A stretch of 64,000 bases of DNA from Clostridioides difficile (GCF_001299635.1 NZ_JRHN01000058.1:1-64000); one strand, 5' to 3'; shown: positions 43,276 to 53,387, numbered from the stretch's first letter. Notes: generated by a model not told the origin, from the sequence alone. Made by a program: numbers and translations.

Positions 43276-44334
43276 ATGTTTTTCAAAGAAAGCAATGAAA
43301 TAGATTTAGGTGAAATCACTATTCCCAATATCTTTATAGATATATTTATGCCAATGGCGGACGGGTTATACGTAAAAGTTTATCTTTTAGGCTATAGACA
43401 AGCATGTGATATTACTTCTAATCCTAAGTTCGACAATAATTCAATAGCCAAAAACCTAAATATACCTTTGTCTGATGTGTTATCTGCTTGGAAATTTTGG
43501 GAGGAAAAGAAGATTATAAAAATACATGACAATGGAGAATATGATAATTTTAATTATTCAATAGAATTTTTAGATTTAAAAAATTTCTATATTGAGAATA
43601 TATTAGGTAATAATTCATCTATAAAATCTAATACAGACCAAGTTGTATCTACTTCTGAAAATCCAAGTATTAGAAAAATGTTCAATTCCATAAATAAAAT
43701 AGTTGGCCGCTATCTCGACCCAAGTGAAAAGATAAGTATCATGGATATAATGAATAAATACAATATGAGTCCTGATATGATACTTTGTGCTTATGAATAT
43801 GTAAAAGATAAAACTGGTACATCAAAACCAGTTAAATACATTGAGGGTATTATCAGGAATTGGTATGATTCAAATTTATATACACCAAAAGATGTTGAAG
43901 ATAGCTTTTTAGTTAGAAGTGAAAGATATATTTTATACAAAACCATTTTCAATGAATTAGGATTTTCAAGACAACCATCAAAGTCAGAAAAAGAACTTAT
44001 GGACACTTGGTTTGATAAATTTGGTATGGATATGGACTTAATAATAAATGCTTGCTCTAAATCTAAAAATATTTCAAACCCAAGTATATCTTATATAAAT
44101 GGTATAATTAAAAATTGGAATGAAAAAAATATAAAAAATTTAAATGATTTAAAGCAAAAAGAGGAAGAACGTATAGTTAAGGAGAATATTAATAAGAAGC
44201 AGATTAATACTACTCAAAACAACAATACTTACAAGAAAACTAAGTTTCATAATTTCAATGAGACATTCACTCAGTATACATCTGATGAACTCGATGAGAT
44301 TATTAAAAAAAGTCAAAAAGAAAAGTTTAAGTAG
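43276..44334 (+). CDS. dnaD: DnaD-domain replication initiation protein
   Basis: 352 residues. An N-terminal winged-helix part (~1-110, IPNIFIDIFMPMADGLYVKVYLLG) resembles DnaD/DnaB N-terminal domains; two DnaD C-terminal domains follow, each ending in the YxxGIxxNW pattern: VKYIEGIIRNWYDSNLY (~190) and ISYINGIIKNWNEKNIK (~285). A charged tail is at the C-terminus. In Firmicutes DnaD and DnaB remodel DNA and help load the replicative helicase. It is directly followed (8 nt) by the DnaI/DnaC-type loader. Two tandem DnaD domains in one chain is notable. AGGTGAT precedes the ATG. Confidence 0.88.
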   Translation: MFFKESNEIDLGEITIPNIFIDIFMPMADGLYVKVYLLGYRQACDITSNPKFDNNSIAKNLNIPLSDVLSAWKFWEEKKIIKIHDNGEYDNFNYSIEFLDLKNFYIENILGNNSSIKSNTDQVVSTSENPSIRKMFNSINKIVGRYLDPSEKISIMDIMNKYNMSPDMILCAYEYVKDKTGTSKPVKYIEGIIRNWYDSNLYTPKDVEDSFLVRSERYILYKTIFNELGFSRQPSKSEKELMDTWFDKFGMDMDLIINACSKSKNISNPSISYINGIIKNWNEKNIKNLNDLKQKEEERIVKENINKKQINTTQNNNTYKKTKFHNFNETFTQYTSDELDEIIKKSQKEKFK

Positions 44335-44342
44335 GTGATTAA

Positions 44343-45335
44343 ATGAATGAAGATAAAATAAGAAAAATACTTGCTAAATATGATAAGAGAAGAGATAATA
44401 GTGAACTCTTATTAGAACATAGAAAAAATGAGGTATATAATAGAATTCCTGAAATAAAATCTATAGATGATGAGATTTCTAAAATAGGCCTTAGTCTAGC
44501 TAAAATAGTACTTTTAAATCCTAAGTCTAAAGATGAGATTGTAAATAAATCTAAAAATACTATAGAATCTTTAAAAGTAAAGAAGGAGGAACTTTTAGCT
44601 GAGAATAATATCCCTCTTGATTACTTAAAAATAAAGTTTCAATGTACTTCTTGTAAAGATAAAGGTTTTTTACCTAATGGGGAAAAATGCTCTTGCCTTA
44701 AACAAGAAATTGTAAATGAAGCTTATAAAATGTCTAATTTAGACAGAATTTTAAGTCAGGAAAATTTTTCGAATTTTAACTTGAATATATTTTCTCCTAA
44801 GAAAGGCTCTGATGGAGAAATATCTCCTAGGGAAAATATGCTAAATAATTTAAGTGTCTGCGAAAATTTTGTTCATGATTTCAAGGAAGATAATGATGAA
44901 AATCTACTGTTTTATGGTTCTACTGGACTGGGAAAAACATATATGTGCAATTGTATTGCAAAGGAATTATTGGACAAAGGAAATGTTGTAATTTATCAAA
45001 CTTCTTTTAGAATATTAGATATTCTCGAAGACTATAAATTTAGAAGAGACACAAATAATCCGATAAGTGAAGATAATTATAAAAACTTGTTTGATTGTGA
45101 TTTATTAATAATAGATGACCTTGGTACTGAACTTAATAACTCTTTTACTAGTGGAGAAATCTTCAACATTGTAAACACAAGACTTGTTACTGGTAAAAAA
45201 ATTATTATCTCAACCAACTTAACACCATCCCAAATAGGAAATACTTATACTCAAAGAACTCTTTCTAGAATTTTAGACAAATTTAGGATTTTAGAATTTA
45301 CTGGTGATGATTTGAGATGGGAAAGATTTAAATAA
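44343..45335 (+). CDS. dnaI: Helicase loader, DnaI/DnaC-type AAA+ ATPase
   Basis: 330 residues. The N-terminal ~90 form a helical region and a zinc ribbon (FQCTSCKDKGFLPNGEKCSCLKQ in segments), as in Bacillus DnaI. The AAA+ domain has Walker A YGSTGLGKTYMCNCIA, Walker B LLIIDDLGTE and an arginine-finger region near TQRTLSRILDKF. It binds and loads the replicative helicase onto origin DNA. In C. difficile a protein at this position is, as I recall, the characterised loader CD3654. It shares an operon with the DnaD-like gene. AGGTGATT precedes the ATG. Confidence 0.9.
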   Translation: MNEDKIRKILAKYDKRRDNSELLLEHRKNEVYNRIPEIKSIDDEISKIGLSLAKIVLLNPKSKDEIVNKSKNTIESLKVKKEELLAENNIPLDYLKIKFQCTSCKDKGFLPNGEKCSCLKQEIVNEAYKMSNLDRILSQENFSNFNLNIFSPKKGSDGEISPRENMLNNLSVCENFVHDFKEDNDENLLFYGSTGLGKTYMCNCIAKELLDKGNVVIYQTSFRILDILEDYKFRRDTNNPISEDNYKNLFDCDLLIIDDLGTELNNSFTSGEIFNIVNTRLVTGKKIIISTNLTPSQIGNTYTQRTLSRILDKFRILEFTGDDLRWERFK

Positions 45336-45683
45336 AGTAGCCCTTAAAAAACATTTTTTTATTTTTAAATAGAGAGGTAAGACAAACTTGCTTCTCTGTT
45401 TAAAACTTATACTAAAGAAACTAATCTCTCTACTATAAGTACATTTCTAAAGTATCTTTAATACATCTAATTCTTTATATTACTTATAATTTATCAATAT
45501 TGTAAGCTTAGCAGATTATATAATACTATTCTAAAAATACTCTAAATTTTAATCTTATAAATTATATCATTACAAATAACTTAATACTTTATTGTAATTA
45601 AATTTAATTTTTCAATCAAAAAAAGATACTTAAAAGTATCCTATAACGTAGAAAATTATATTAATTTGAATTTATGTACTTTG
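45336..45683. other. Intergenic region between helicase loader and tRNA cluster
   Basis: 348 bp. It contains a stem of 15 bp with G-U pairs at 45367-45401 without a U-tract, and the tRNA operon terminator, both noted elsewhere. Nothing else is seen. Confidence 0.5.
45618..45640 (-). terminator. Terminator of the tRNA operon
   Basis: A hairpin GATACTT-TT-AAGTATC followed on the minus strand by TTTTTTT. It lies about 44 nt past tRNA-Thr. Confidence 0.8.
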
Positions 45684-45758
45684 TGGAGCTGGTGATAGGA
45701 ATCGAACCTACAACCTGCTGATTACAAGTCAGCTGCTCTACCGTTGAGCCACACCAGC
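45684..45758 (-). tRNA. tRNA-Thr (anticodon TGT)
   Basis: 75 nt with encoded CCA. Acceptor GCTGGTG/CACCAGC, D-arm GCTC..GAGC, anticodon loop CTTGTAA (TGT, reading ACA), T-arm GTAGGTTCGATTCCTAT. Last gene of a four-tRNA operon. Confidence 0.96.
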
Positions 45759-45790
45759 ATATAATCTAGTATTTATCTCTAATTCAAAAA

Positions 45791-45866
45791 TGGTGGGACT
45801 AACAGGGCTCGAACCTGTGACCCCCTGCTTGTAAGGCAGGTGCTCTCCCAGCTGAGCTATAGTCCC
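45791..45866 (-). tRNA. tRNA-Val (anticodon TAC)
   Basis: 76 nt with encoded CCA. Acceptor GGGACTA/TAGTCCC, anticodon loop CTTACAA between CCTGC and GCAGG (TAC, reading GTA), T-loop TTCGAGC. Third gene of the tRNA operon. Confidence 0.96.
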
Positions 45867-45870
45867 ATAC

Positions 45871-45945
45871 TGGTGACTCGTAGGGGAATTGAACCCCTGT
45901 TACCGCCGTGAAAGGGCGGTGTCTTAACCTCTTGACCAACGAGCC
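45871..45945 (-). tRNA. tRNA-Glu (anticodon TTC)
   Basis: 75 nt with encoded CCA. Anticodon stem CCGCC/GGCGG, loop CTTTCAC (TTC, reading GAA). The acceptor stem has a G-U pair at its second position. Second gene of the tRNA operon. Confidence 0.96.
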
Positions 45946-45949
45946 ATTT

Positions 45950-46025
45950 TGGTGATCTATCCGCGACTCGAACGCGGGACACCCTGATTAAAAGTCAGGT
46001 GCTCTACCGACTGAGCTAATAGACC
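45950..46025 (-). tRNA. tRNA-Lys (anticodon TTT)
   Basis: 76 nt with encoded CCA. Anticodon stem CCTGA/TCAGG, loop CTTTTAA (TTT, reading AAA). First gene of the operon, nearest the promoter. Confidence 0.96.
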
Positions 46026-46071
46026 ACATTTTTTTCGACTTTTTTCGTCGTTTCTTTCACTCACAAGTTAT

Positions 46072-46100
46072 ATTATAACTGCTGTACAATTTTTAGTCAA
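46072..46100 (-). promoter_or_regulatory. Sigma-A promoter of the tRNA operon
   Basis: Minus strand: TTGACT, 17-bp spacer, TATAAT; near consensus, 47 nt upstream of mature tRNA-Lys. It is the clearest promoter in the window. Confidence 0.85.
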
Positions 46101-46270
46101 TAGTTTTTTTATTTTTTTTAGCATATAATTATAATCCTCTTGAACTACTTATTTTCAACAAGCATTTTGAATAAAATATGTAATTAGAATACAGAAATTC
46201 AACTTTAATCACACATAGAACATACATAAATAATTTTAACTGAATAAAGACTTAATACAAATCTAACACA

Positions 46271-46316
46271 AAAGAGTATCTCTAATAACTATAATCATTA
46301 TCTTAAGATACTCTTT
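46271..46316 (-). terminator. Hairpin after purA
   Basis: An 11-bp perfect inverted repeat (AAAGAGTATCT / AGATACTCTTT) 37 nt past the purA stop codon. The following sequence is only weakly U-rich. Confidence 0.55.
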
Positions 46317-46352
46317 CCTTATTATTCACAATTTAAATTGTTTAATAAAATA

Positions 46353-47660
<1,308 letters not shown>

Positions 47661-47723
47661 TTATATACTCTCGAACGCTTTACTTATTTATTCTATCAAA
47701 CATTCGTATTTTTTTCAACTTTT

Positions 47724-48032
47724 TTAGCGTTCTCCAATATTTAACAGATATTTTTCTATTTTTGAAAATTCATCTTTCTCTATGATTTCTTTTTCATAGT
47801 TTATAACTTTTTCCATAAATTTATCCACATCTAGAAGTTTTTCTAACTTACATATGTTAGTTATATTTCCAAAGTTTGTGTTAGTCATATTTATATAATA
47901 TTGACTATCCACAATACTAGCATAGACAACAATTGATTCCTTTAGGTTATTATCAATTACTCTAAATAAGTTTATTTCATCAAGTACTTTAATTATATTG
48001 GGATATATACACGTTAAGCTTATTTTTTCCAT
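47724..48032 (-). CDS. Hypothetical protein (102 aa) upstream of purA
   Basis: I do not recognise this family. It starts MEKISLTCIYPNIIKVLDEINLFR and ends in a charged helical tail (KFMEKVINYEKEIIEKDEFSKIEKYL in segments). There are no membrane helices or clear motifs; a small alpha/beta fold is likely. AGGAGG lies 6 nt before the ATG, so translation is credible. It sits between the DnaA-box cluster and purA on the same strand, so it could be under DnaA influence. No role can be assigned. Confidence 0.7.
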   Translation of the reverse strand: MEKISLTCIYPNIIKVLDEINLFRVIDNNLKESIVVYASIVDSQYYINMTNTNFGNITNICKLEKLLDVDKFMEKVINYEKEIIEKDEFSKIEKYLLNIGER

Positions 48033-48064
48033 ATTATTCCTCCTAATAATTAATATTTATACAC

Positions 48065-48095
48065 AGATAAAGCAAGCTAAAAGCTTGCTTTATCT
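48065..48095 (-). repeat. 14-bp perfect hairpin next to the DnaA-box cluster
   Basis: AGATAAAGCAAGCT-AAA-AGCTTGCTTTATCT: a 14-bp stem with a 3-nt loop, without a clear U-tract on either strand. It lies between the DnaA-box cluster and the 102-aa gene, and may end the helicase transcript or sit in the 5' leader of the next gene. Confidence 0.7.
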
Positions 48096-48097
48096 AC

Positions 48098-48228
48098 TTA
48101 TTCACACTTATCAACAGGCCATCTGTGGATACTGTGGATAATTTTTTAGCTATATTTCAAGGTTTAGACATATTTAGTGACATGTATCCACATTTTTCCT
48201 GTAGAAAGAAAGGATGTTCTGTGGATAT
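48098..48228. promoter_or_regulatory. Cluster of DnaA-box-like 9-mers downstream of the helicase gene
   Basis: Six 9-mers within one mismatch of TTATCCACA in 131 bp: TTATTCACA 48098-48106, TTATCAACA 48108-48116, TGTGGATAC 48124-48132, TGTGGATAA 48133-48141 (perfect, minus strand), GTATCCACA 48184-48192 and TGTGGATAT 48220-48228. A seventh near-match (TTATCCCCA) lies inside the helicase gene at 48253-48261. DnaA binding is inferred from sequence only. Confidence 0.7.
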
Positions 48229-48236
48229 TCGTTAGA

Positions 48237-49565
48237 TTATAGGTCTCTCAACTTATCCCCAAATCGTTGAACTTCACCAAGCCAAACTAGTTCTACAGAA
48301 CCAGTTTCACCATGTCTATTTTTTGCTATTATTACTTCTCCTATATTTTTACTCTCAGAATCAGCATGATAATATTCATCCCTATATAAAAACATGACTA
48401 TATCTGCATCCTGTTCTATTGCTCCAGATTCTCTTAAGTCAGATAACATTGGTCTATGGTCTGCTCTTTGTTCTGGTGCACGTGATAACTGAGATAATGC
48501 CACAACAGGACAGTTCAATTCTTTTGCTAGTATCTTTAGTGACCTTGATATTTTAGATATTTCTTGTTGTCTGCTTTCGTTATTACCTTCTCCTTCCATA
48601 AGTTGAAGATAATCAATAAGCACTAAATCTAGACCTTTTTCTATCTTTAACTTTCTACACTTTGACCTTAATTCTGATATTTTTATACCAGGTGTATCAT
48701 CTATGTGTATTTTCGCATCTGACAACACTGCCATAGCATCTATAATTCTAGGCCAGTCATTATCATTAAGTGTTCCAGTCTTTATCTTTTTTAATTCTAC
48801 ACTAGACTGTGAAGATAACATACGTTGTACTAATTGTTCTTTAGACATCTCTAGACTAAACACAGCTACAGATGCATCACCTTTTAAGGCGGCATTTTGT
48901 ACTAAGTTTAAAGAAAAAGCAGTTTTACCCATTGCTGGTCTGGCTGCAATTAATATTAAATCAGTCCTTTGAAGACCATTTATTTTTTTATTTAAATCTT
49001 TAAAACCAGTAGTTATGCCAGTTACATCACTCTTATTAGTGTATAATTTTTCTATCATATCATAGGCGTCCATCAAAACTAAGTTTATAGATTTAAAATC
49101 ATCACTAGTTTTCTCCTGTGATATATCAAATATGCTCTTTTCAGCTTGTTCTAAAACATCTTCAATTTTAGTTGCTCCACTATATCCTAGATTTATTATT
49201 TCATTAGAAGCTTTTATAAGCTTTCTAAGCACAGACTTCTCTTTTACTATGTCAGCATAGTATTTTACATTTGAAGTCGTAGGTACTATAGTAGAAAGAC
49301 TTGTAATATAACTGATTCCTCCAATATCATTAAGATGCCCTTGTTTTCTTAGTTCTTCTGTCAGTGTTATCAAGTCTATAGGCTCACCTTTATTACTTAA
49401 AGTTATCATACATTCATATATTATTTTGTGAGCCTCTTTATAGAAATCATTAGGCTTTATAGTTTCTGTAACTGTTATTATAGCATCTTTATCTAGAAGT
49501 ATAGAACCCAATATTGATTGTTCTGATTCTACACTATGAGGAGGAATTCTCGTCATATCTTCCAT
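48237..49565 (-). CDS. dnaB: Replicative DNA helicase (DnaB; DnaC in Bacillus)
   Basis: 442-residue hexameric helicase that unwinds DNA at the fork. The N-terminal domain (PPHSVESEQSILGSILLDKDAI) binds primase and loader; a linker helix leads to the RecA-like domain with Walker A LIAARPAMGKTAFSLNL, the DnaB motif VAVFSLEMSKEQLVQRML, Walker B LVLIDYLQLM, the arginine-finger region LKILAKELNCPVVALSQLSR and GAIEQDADIVMFLYRDEYY. The ATG at 49565 is preceded by AGAGGTGAT; a GTG three codons earlier overlaps it. It follows rplI by 18 bp in the gdpP-rplI-dnaB operon. Confidence 0.97.
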   Translation of the reverse strand: MEDMTRIPPHSVESEQSILGSILLDKDAIITVTETIKPNDFYKEAHKIIYECMITLSNKGEPIDLITLTEELRKQGHLNDIGGISYITSLSTIVPTTSNVKYYADIVKEKSVLRKLIKASNEIINLGYSGATKIEDVLEQAEKSIFDISQEKTSDDFKSINLVLMDAYDMIEKLYTNKSDVTGITTGFKDLNKKINGLQRTDLILIAARPAMGKTAFSLNLVQNAALKGDASVAVFSLEMSKEQLVQRMLSSQSSVELKKIKTGTLNDNDWPRIIDAMAVLSDAKIHIDDTPGIKISELRSKCRKLKIEKGLDLVLIDYLQLMEGEGNNESRQQEISKISRSLKILAKELNCPVVALSQLSRAPEQRADHRPMLSDLRESGAIEQDADIVMFLYRDEYYHADSESKNIGEVIIAKNRHGETGSVELVWLGEVQRFGDKLRDL

Positions 49566-49583
49566 CTTTATCACCTCTAGTTA

Positions 49584-50033
49584 TTACTGTTTTTCTTTTA
49601 CATCTACTCTTATTTTAGTAGTTACTTTTTGATGTATTTTTATTTCTACAAAAGTTGAACCTAGAGTTCTTATTGGTTCATCTAATAATATTTTTCTTTT
49701 ATCTACATCTATATCTTTTTGTTTCTTTAATTGCTCAGCAATCTCTTTAGCAGTTATTGAACCAAAAAGTCTTCCACCTTCTCCTGCTTTTGAGTATATT
49801 TCTATATTGATTTCTTCCATTTGTTTCCCTAATAAAACAGCTTCTTCATATTCTTTTTTCGCTTTTATCTCTTTAGACTTATTCTTTTCATTTAACTCTT
49901 TTATTGCTACATTATCTGCTTGCACAGCCATCTTTTTAGGAAATAAGAAATTTCTTGCATATCCATCACTTACTTCTTTCATTTCCCCTTTTTTACCAGT
50001 TCCTTTTACATCTTTTAATAATATAACTTTCAT
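49584..50033 (-). CDS. rplI: 50S ribosomal protein L9
   Basis: 149 residues. [36 protein letters not shown] (in segments) is the L9 N-terminal signature with the RNA-binding loop; a long charged central helix (about 45-75) leads to the C-terminal domain ending in [15 protein letters not shown]. The ATG follows the gdpP stop codon (TAG-ATG adjacent) and the ribosome binding site GGAGGAA is inside gdpP, so translation is coupled. The order gdpP-rplI-dnaB is conserved in Firmicutes. Confidence 0.98.
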   Translation of the reverse strand: MKVILLKDVKGTGKKGEMKEVSDGYARNFLFPKKMAVQADNVAIKELNEKNKSKEIKAKKEYEEAVLLGKQMEEINIEIYSKAGEGGRLFGSITAKEIAEQLKKQKDIDVDKRKILLDEPIRTLGSTFVEIKIHQKVTTKIRVDVKEKQ

Positions 50034-52028
50034 CTATTCTTCCTCCTCCAAATACTCCTCTATTATTTTATTTACCATCTTATAAGCTTCTTTTAGAGAA
50101 ACATCTTTTAACTGTGCTCCAGCTATATCTATATGTCCCCCGCCTCCTAATTTCTCCATAAGCACATGTACATTTATTTGTCCTAAAGACCTCGCACTTA
50201 TAAATATCGTATCATCTTTTTCACCTAATACAAAGGAAGCCTCTACTTCTTTTATGTTTAATAACTCATCAGCAGTTTGAGCTATTATAACATTTATACT
50301 ATCTATCTCTGTACTTGAATATGCTAAGCATATTCTATTGTTAATTATTTTAGTACTTTGAATTATTTCAGCTTTTATTATGAAATCTTTCACATCAGAA
50401 TTGAAGAATTTTTTGACCTCAATAGTATCTGCTCCAACTTTTCTAAGATAAGAAGCAGCTTCAAAAGTCCTAACACCTGTTTTGAATGCAAAGTTTTTAG
50501 TATCTAGACTTATTCCTGCTAAAAGACCTTCAGCTGTTAGTTTATTTATTGTTACATCTTCATCCATATATTGAACTAATTCTGTAACCATTTCACAGGT
50601 TGAAGATACATATATCTCATGGAATAAAAGTACTGCATCATTTATAAATTCCACACCTCTTCTATGATGGTCTATTACCACTATCTTCTCTGATAGCTTT
50701 AATAGCTCTTCACATTCGGTATAATTAGGTCTATGAGTATCAACTACCACAACTAACGTGTTTTTAGTACAGTTGTCAATAGCATCTTCTTTTCCAATAA
50801 ATAGTTTCTTATAATAATTATTTTCATTTATTTTATTTATAAATATTTCTATAGATTCATTTACCGATTGTAAAACTATATTTGCTGTTTTGTTACAGGA
50901 TTTACATATGTCATAAACTCCAACTGCAGCTCCCATAGCATCCATATCTGGATATTTATGTCCCATTATATAAACTTGGTCACTTTGTTGTATAACCTCT
51001 CTTAAGGCATGACCTATCAATCTAGATTTTACTTTGGTTTTCTTTTCTACAGCTTTAGATTTTCCTCCATAAAACACAAATTTATCTTTTGTTTTTACAA
51101 CAGCTTGGTCTCCACCTCTACCAAGTGCTAAATCAAGTGCACCTGTCGCAAGTTTTAGGTTCTCATTTAATGTATCTCCATCTATACCAATTCCTATACT
51201 TATAGTAACAGGAAGATTATTTCCATAATCAATATGTCTTATTGTATCTAAAATAGAGAACTTCTCAGTTTCTAATTTTTTTAACTCTTTTTTATGCATT
51301 ACCAAGAAAAATTTATCTTTTGAAGTTCTTCTCAATGCACCATTGGAGTTTAATTCTAAAGCAGAAAGTATTTTTTCTACTTCAACATTAATTAAAGCTC
51401 TCTTGTCTTCTGCTGCACTTTTTAATACTTCATCATATCCATCTACTTGTATTAGCATCATTGCATTTTTTTCGTCATCATAATCTTGTTTTACTTTTAA
51501 ATATTCTGTCTTATCTATCCAGTATAATATCATCAAATATTTAGGATTCTTTTCTTGATCATTTTTTATAACATTATAAATTATTGTATATTCTTTTTCT
51601 TTGTAGTTTATTTCTGTGTACATCTCTTTATTTTCATTCAATACTTTTCTTAAATTAAGATTTTTAACTATCTCTTCTATATTTTTATCAAGTAAATCTT
51701 TTTGACCAATCATATCATAAAACTTTCCATTATACCACGATATATTTCCATCAAACTCCAGGATACACAGTGGTATTGGAAGATTTATTATGGCTTTCTT
51801 GGTTGTTTCATCTATGTCTAAAGATAAATTTTGAATATACTCTGTCCATTCATGACGTCTAATATTAGTTGTTCTCCAATTGTGAAAAACCATATATACA
51901 AAAATACAGAAAAATAAACACCCTACATACAAGTTGTAATAAAGCAAAATTATACTAGAAATACCAATAACAATTATATATAAATTTATTTCTGGCATAT
52001 TTAATTTAAAGGTTTGTTTATTACTCAT
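50034..52028 (-). CDS. gdpP: c-di-AMP phosphodiesterase GdpP (YybT)
   Basis: 664-residue membrane enzyme that hydrolyses c-di-AMP to pApA. Two transmembrane helices (about 13-50), a small PAS domain (~75-155), a degenerate GGDEF domain (~170-300, with ALGRGGDQAVV in place of GGDEF), then DHH (~340-500: GHKYPDMDAMGAAVG, VVVDTHRPNYTE and VIDHHRRG) and DHHA1 (LGGGGHIDIAGAQLKD) domains. It controls K+ and osmotic balance through c-di-AMP. It is co-transcribed with YybS upstream (10 nt) and rplI downstream. AGGAGG precedes the ATG. Confidence 0.95.
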   Translation of the reverse strand: MSNKQTFKLNMPEINLYIIVIGISSIILLYYNLYVGCLFFCIFVYMVFHNWRTTNIRRHEWTEYIQNLSLDIDETTKKAIINLPIPLCILEFDGNISWYNGKFYDMIGQKDLLDKNIEEIVKNLNLRKVLNENKEMYTEINYKEKEYTIIYNVIKNDQEKNPKYLMILYWIDKTEYLKVKQDYDDEKNAMMLIQVDGYDEVLKSAAEDKRALINVEVEKILSALELNSNGALRRTSKDKFFLVMHKKELKKLETEKFSILDTIRHIDYGNNLPVTISIGIGIDGDTLNENLKLATGALDLALGRGGDQAVVKTKDKFVFYGGKSKAVEKKTKVKSRLIGHALREVIQQSDQVYIMGHKYPDMDAMGAAVGVYDICKSCNKTANIVLQSVNESIEIFINKINENNYYKKLFIGKEDAIDNCTKNTLVVVVDTHRPNYTECEELLKLSEKIVVIDHHRRGVEFINDAVLLFHEIYVSSTCEMVTELVQYMDEDVTINKLTAEGLLAGISLDTKNFAFKTGVRTFEAASYLRKVGADTIEVKKFFNSDVKDFIIKAEIIQSTKIINNRICLAYSSTEIDSINVIIAQTADELLNIKEVEASFVLGEKDDTIFISARSLGQINVHVLMEKLGGGGHIDIAGAQLKDVSLKEAYKMVNKIIEEYLEEEE

Positions 52029-52038
52029 TTCTATCCTC

Positions 52039-52995
52039 CTAAGTGGATTTATAACTTCTCACCTTTCTAAAGTCAATTATACTATCTACCATACCAACAA
52101 AAGATATTCCCATAAATCCAAATAAACATAAAATTATCCCTGAAAGAAACATAATTTTATTTGGTCCCTGTCTTATCCATTTCTTTAAAAAATAAATACA
52201 AACTGCTATACCTTGAATTACAAACATTAAATTAAAAACTAGCTGTAAATTAGTCATTATTAATTCTGTATATAGTTTTGAACCAATAATTTGAATAAAT
52301 AAGACTAACAAATAAAGTAAAAAAGTTGTGAGTATAGCATTTCCTGGTAAATAAAAATCTGCAAATTTAGGAAATCTTATATCCATCTTTGTAATTCTTT
52401 TGATAAAAAATACACTTAAATAATATGTTACAAATGCTGATAATAACCCTTGTAAAAATAGCATCATTGGTAACATGTTTGTAAAATAGCTTACAATCTC
52501 ATCTGGCTTCATCTTATCAAATATTTTAAGTTCAGTTGCTGAAAAACTATTCTTTTGGATGTTTACAATTTCTGCTATCATCTTAGAAACTTCATCTAAT
52601 AAATTTACATTTAAAAATGTTTTTAATACAAAGAAATATACAAGCATTGAAAGTACAAATATTATTGTTCCACCATATATGGGTTCAAATTTATTGCTAT
52701 CTTCTTGTTCAAAACTTCTCTTTAACATCTTTCCTATTGCTATACCTGGTAAAGAATACATTATACATATATTTAATGCATAAGAAATGTCTGCAAATAG
52801 AATTAGTACGCAAAATGTAATCAAAATAGATATAAAAGAATACCTTCTATCAGTAATAGCACCTATAATTACATATGGAACAGCTGCTAATATACTAAAC
52901 ATTCCTAGCATTGGAATATAGGCTATTACTAAAGCGATTATTATAGCTAAAACTATTATATGCATTGCTTTAGATAGTCTAATTTTATTATTCAA
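52039..52995 (-). CDS. YybS-family membrane protein (DUF2232)
   Basis: 318 residues with about eight transmembrane helices, including AMHIIVLAIIIALVIAYIPMLG at the N-terminus and a C-terminal FLSGIILCLFGFMGISFVG. DUF2232 proteins regularly precede gdpP in Firmicutes and resemble ECF-type or YybS membrane proteins; function is not settled, but co-occurrence suggests a link to c-di-AMP or to the ribosomal operon. The start is TTG with GGGAGTGAT upstream. It lies 7 nt after the MazG-like gene. Confidence 0.85.
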   Translation of the reverse strand: MNNKIRLSKAMHIIVLAIIIALVIAYIPMLGMFSILAAVPYVIIGAITDRRYSFISILITFCVLILFADISYALNICIMYSLPGIAIGKMLKRSFEQEDSNKFEPIYGGTIIFVLSMLVYFFVLKTFLNVNLLDEVSKMIAEIVNIQKNSFSATELKIFDKMKPDEIVSYFTNMLPMMLFLQGLLSAFVTYYLSVFFIKRITKMDIRFPKFADFYLPGNAILTTFLLYLLVLFIQIIGSKLYTELIMTNLQLVFNLMFVIQGIAVCIYFLKKWIRQGPNKIMFLSGIILCLFGFMGISFVGMVDSIIDFRKVRSYKST

Positions 52996-53002
52996 TTTAA
53001 TA

Positions 53003-53323
53003 TCACTCCCTATTATCCATATGTTTTTTTAAATTAGATAAATCTCCATACCATCTTTCAACACTATGCTCTTCATCTATACCAATTTTTATTTTTTCTT
53101 TGACTTTATAATCCACATCTCTAAAACTAATTCCTAATCTCTTTGCTAAGAGATATGTTATCATTATTATATTTGCTAGAGTATCTTGAATTGCTTCATC
53201 TAAAGGTTTTACCCCTTTAAATAATAAGTTAAACAAATCACTTACACTCATTAATATTTCTGTTTTCATCCATTCTATTATCTTTATGTTTCTCGTTATT
53301 TCAGAACCTTTATCTATTTTCAC
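53003..53323 (-). CDS. MazG-like family protein
   Basis: 106 residues, all helical: MKTEILMSVSDLFNLLFKGVKPLDEAIQDTLANIIMITYLLAKRLG (in segments), with acidic residues near the first helix pair that recall MazG/dUTPase nucleotide pyrophosphohydrolases but fewer than the full E-x2-E...E-x2-D set. The family (MazG-like) is small and its activity untested. The start is GTG with AGGAGG upstream. It is first in the mazG-yybS-gdpP-rplI-dnaB run, downstream of tandem terminators after rpsR. Confidence 0.78.
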   Translation of the reverse strand: MKIDKGSEITRNIKIIEWMKTEILMSVSDLFNLLFKGVKPLDEAIQDTLANIIMITYLLAKRLGISFRDVDYKVKEKIKIGIDEEHSVERWYGDLSNLKKHMDNRE

Positions 53324-53387
53324 GTTTACAACCCTCCTTAATATATAATATTATATCATAAATAATAATATATTTAAGTATATAAAC

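Larger units (their letters stand above)
46026..46352. other. Intergenic region between tRNA-Lys and purA
   Basis: 327 bp. It contains the tRNA promoter (annotated separately) and a strong hairpin after purA. There is no ORF with a ribosome binding site. Confidence 0.5.

Noticed and set aside
45367-45401. 15-bp stem downstream of the helicase loader gene, as a terminator
   Set aside because: The stem relies on three G-U pairs and neither flank has a U-tract; function is unclear.
48474-48489. CACGTG core inside the helicase gene, possible parS
   Set aside because: Only the central CACGTG matches; the flanks agree with TGTTTCACGTGAAACA at about half of positions, and it lies in coding sequence. 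I saw no convincing parS in the window.
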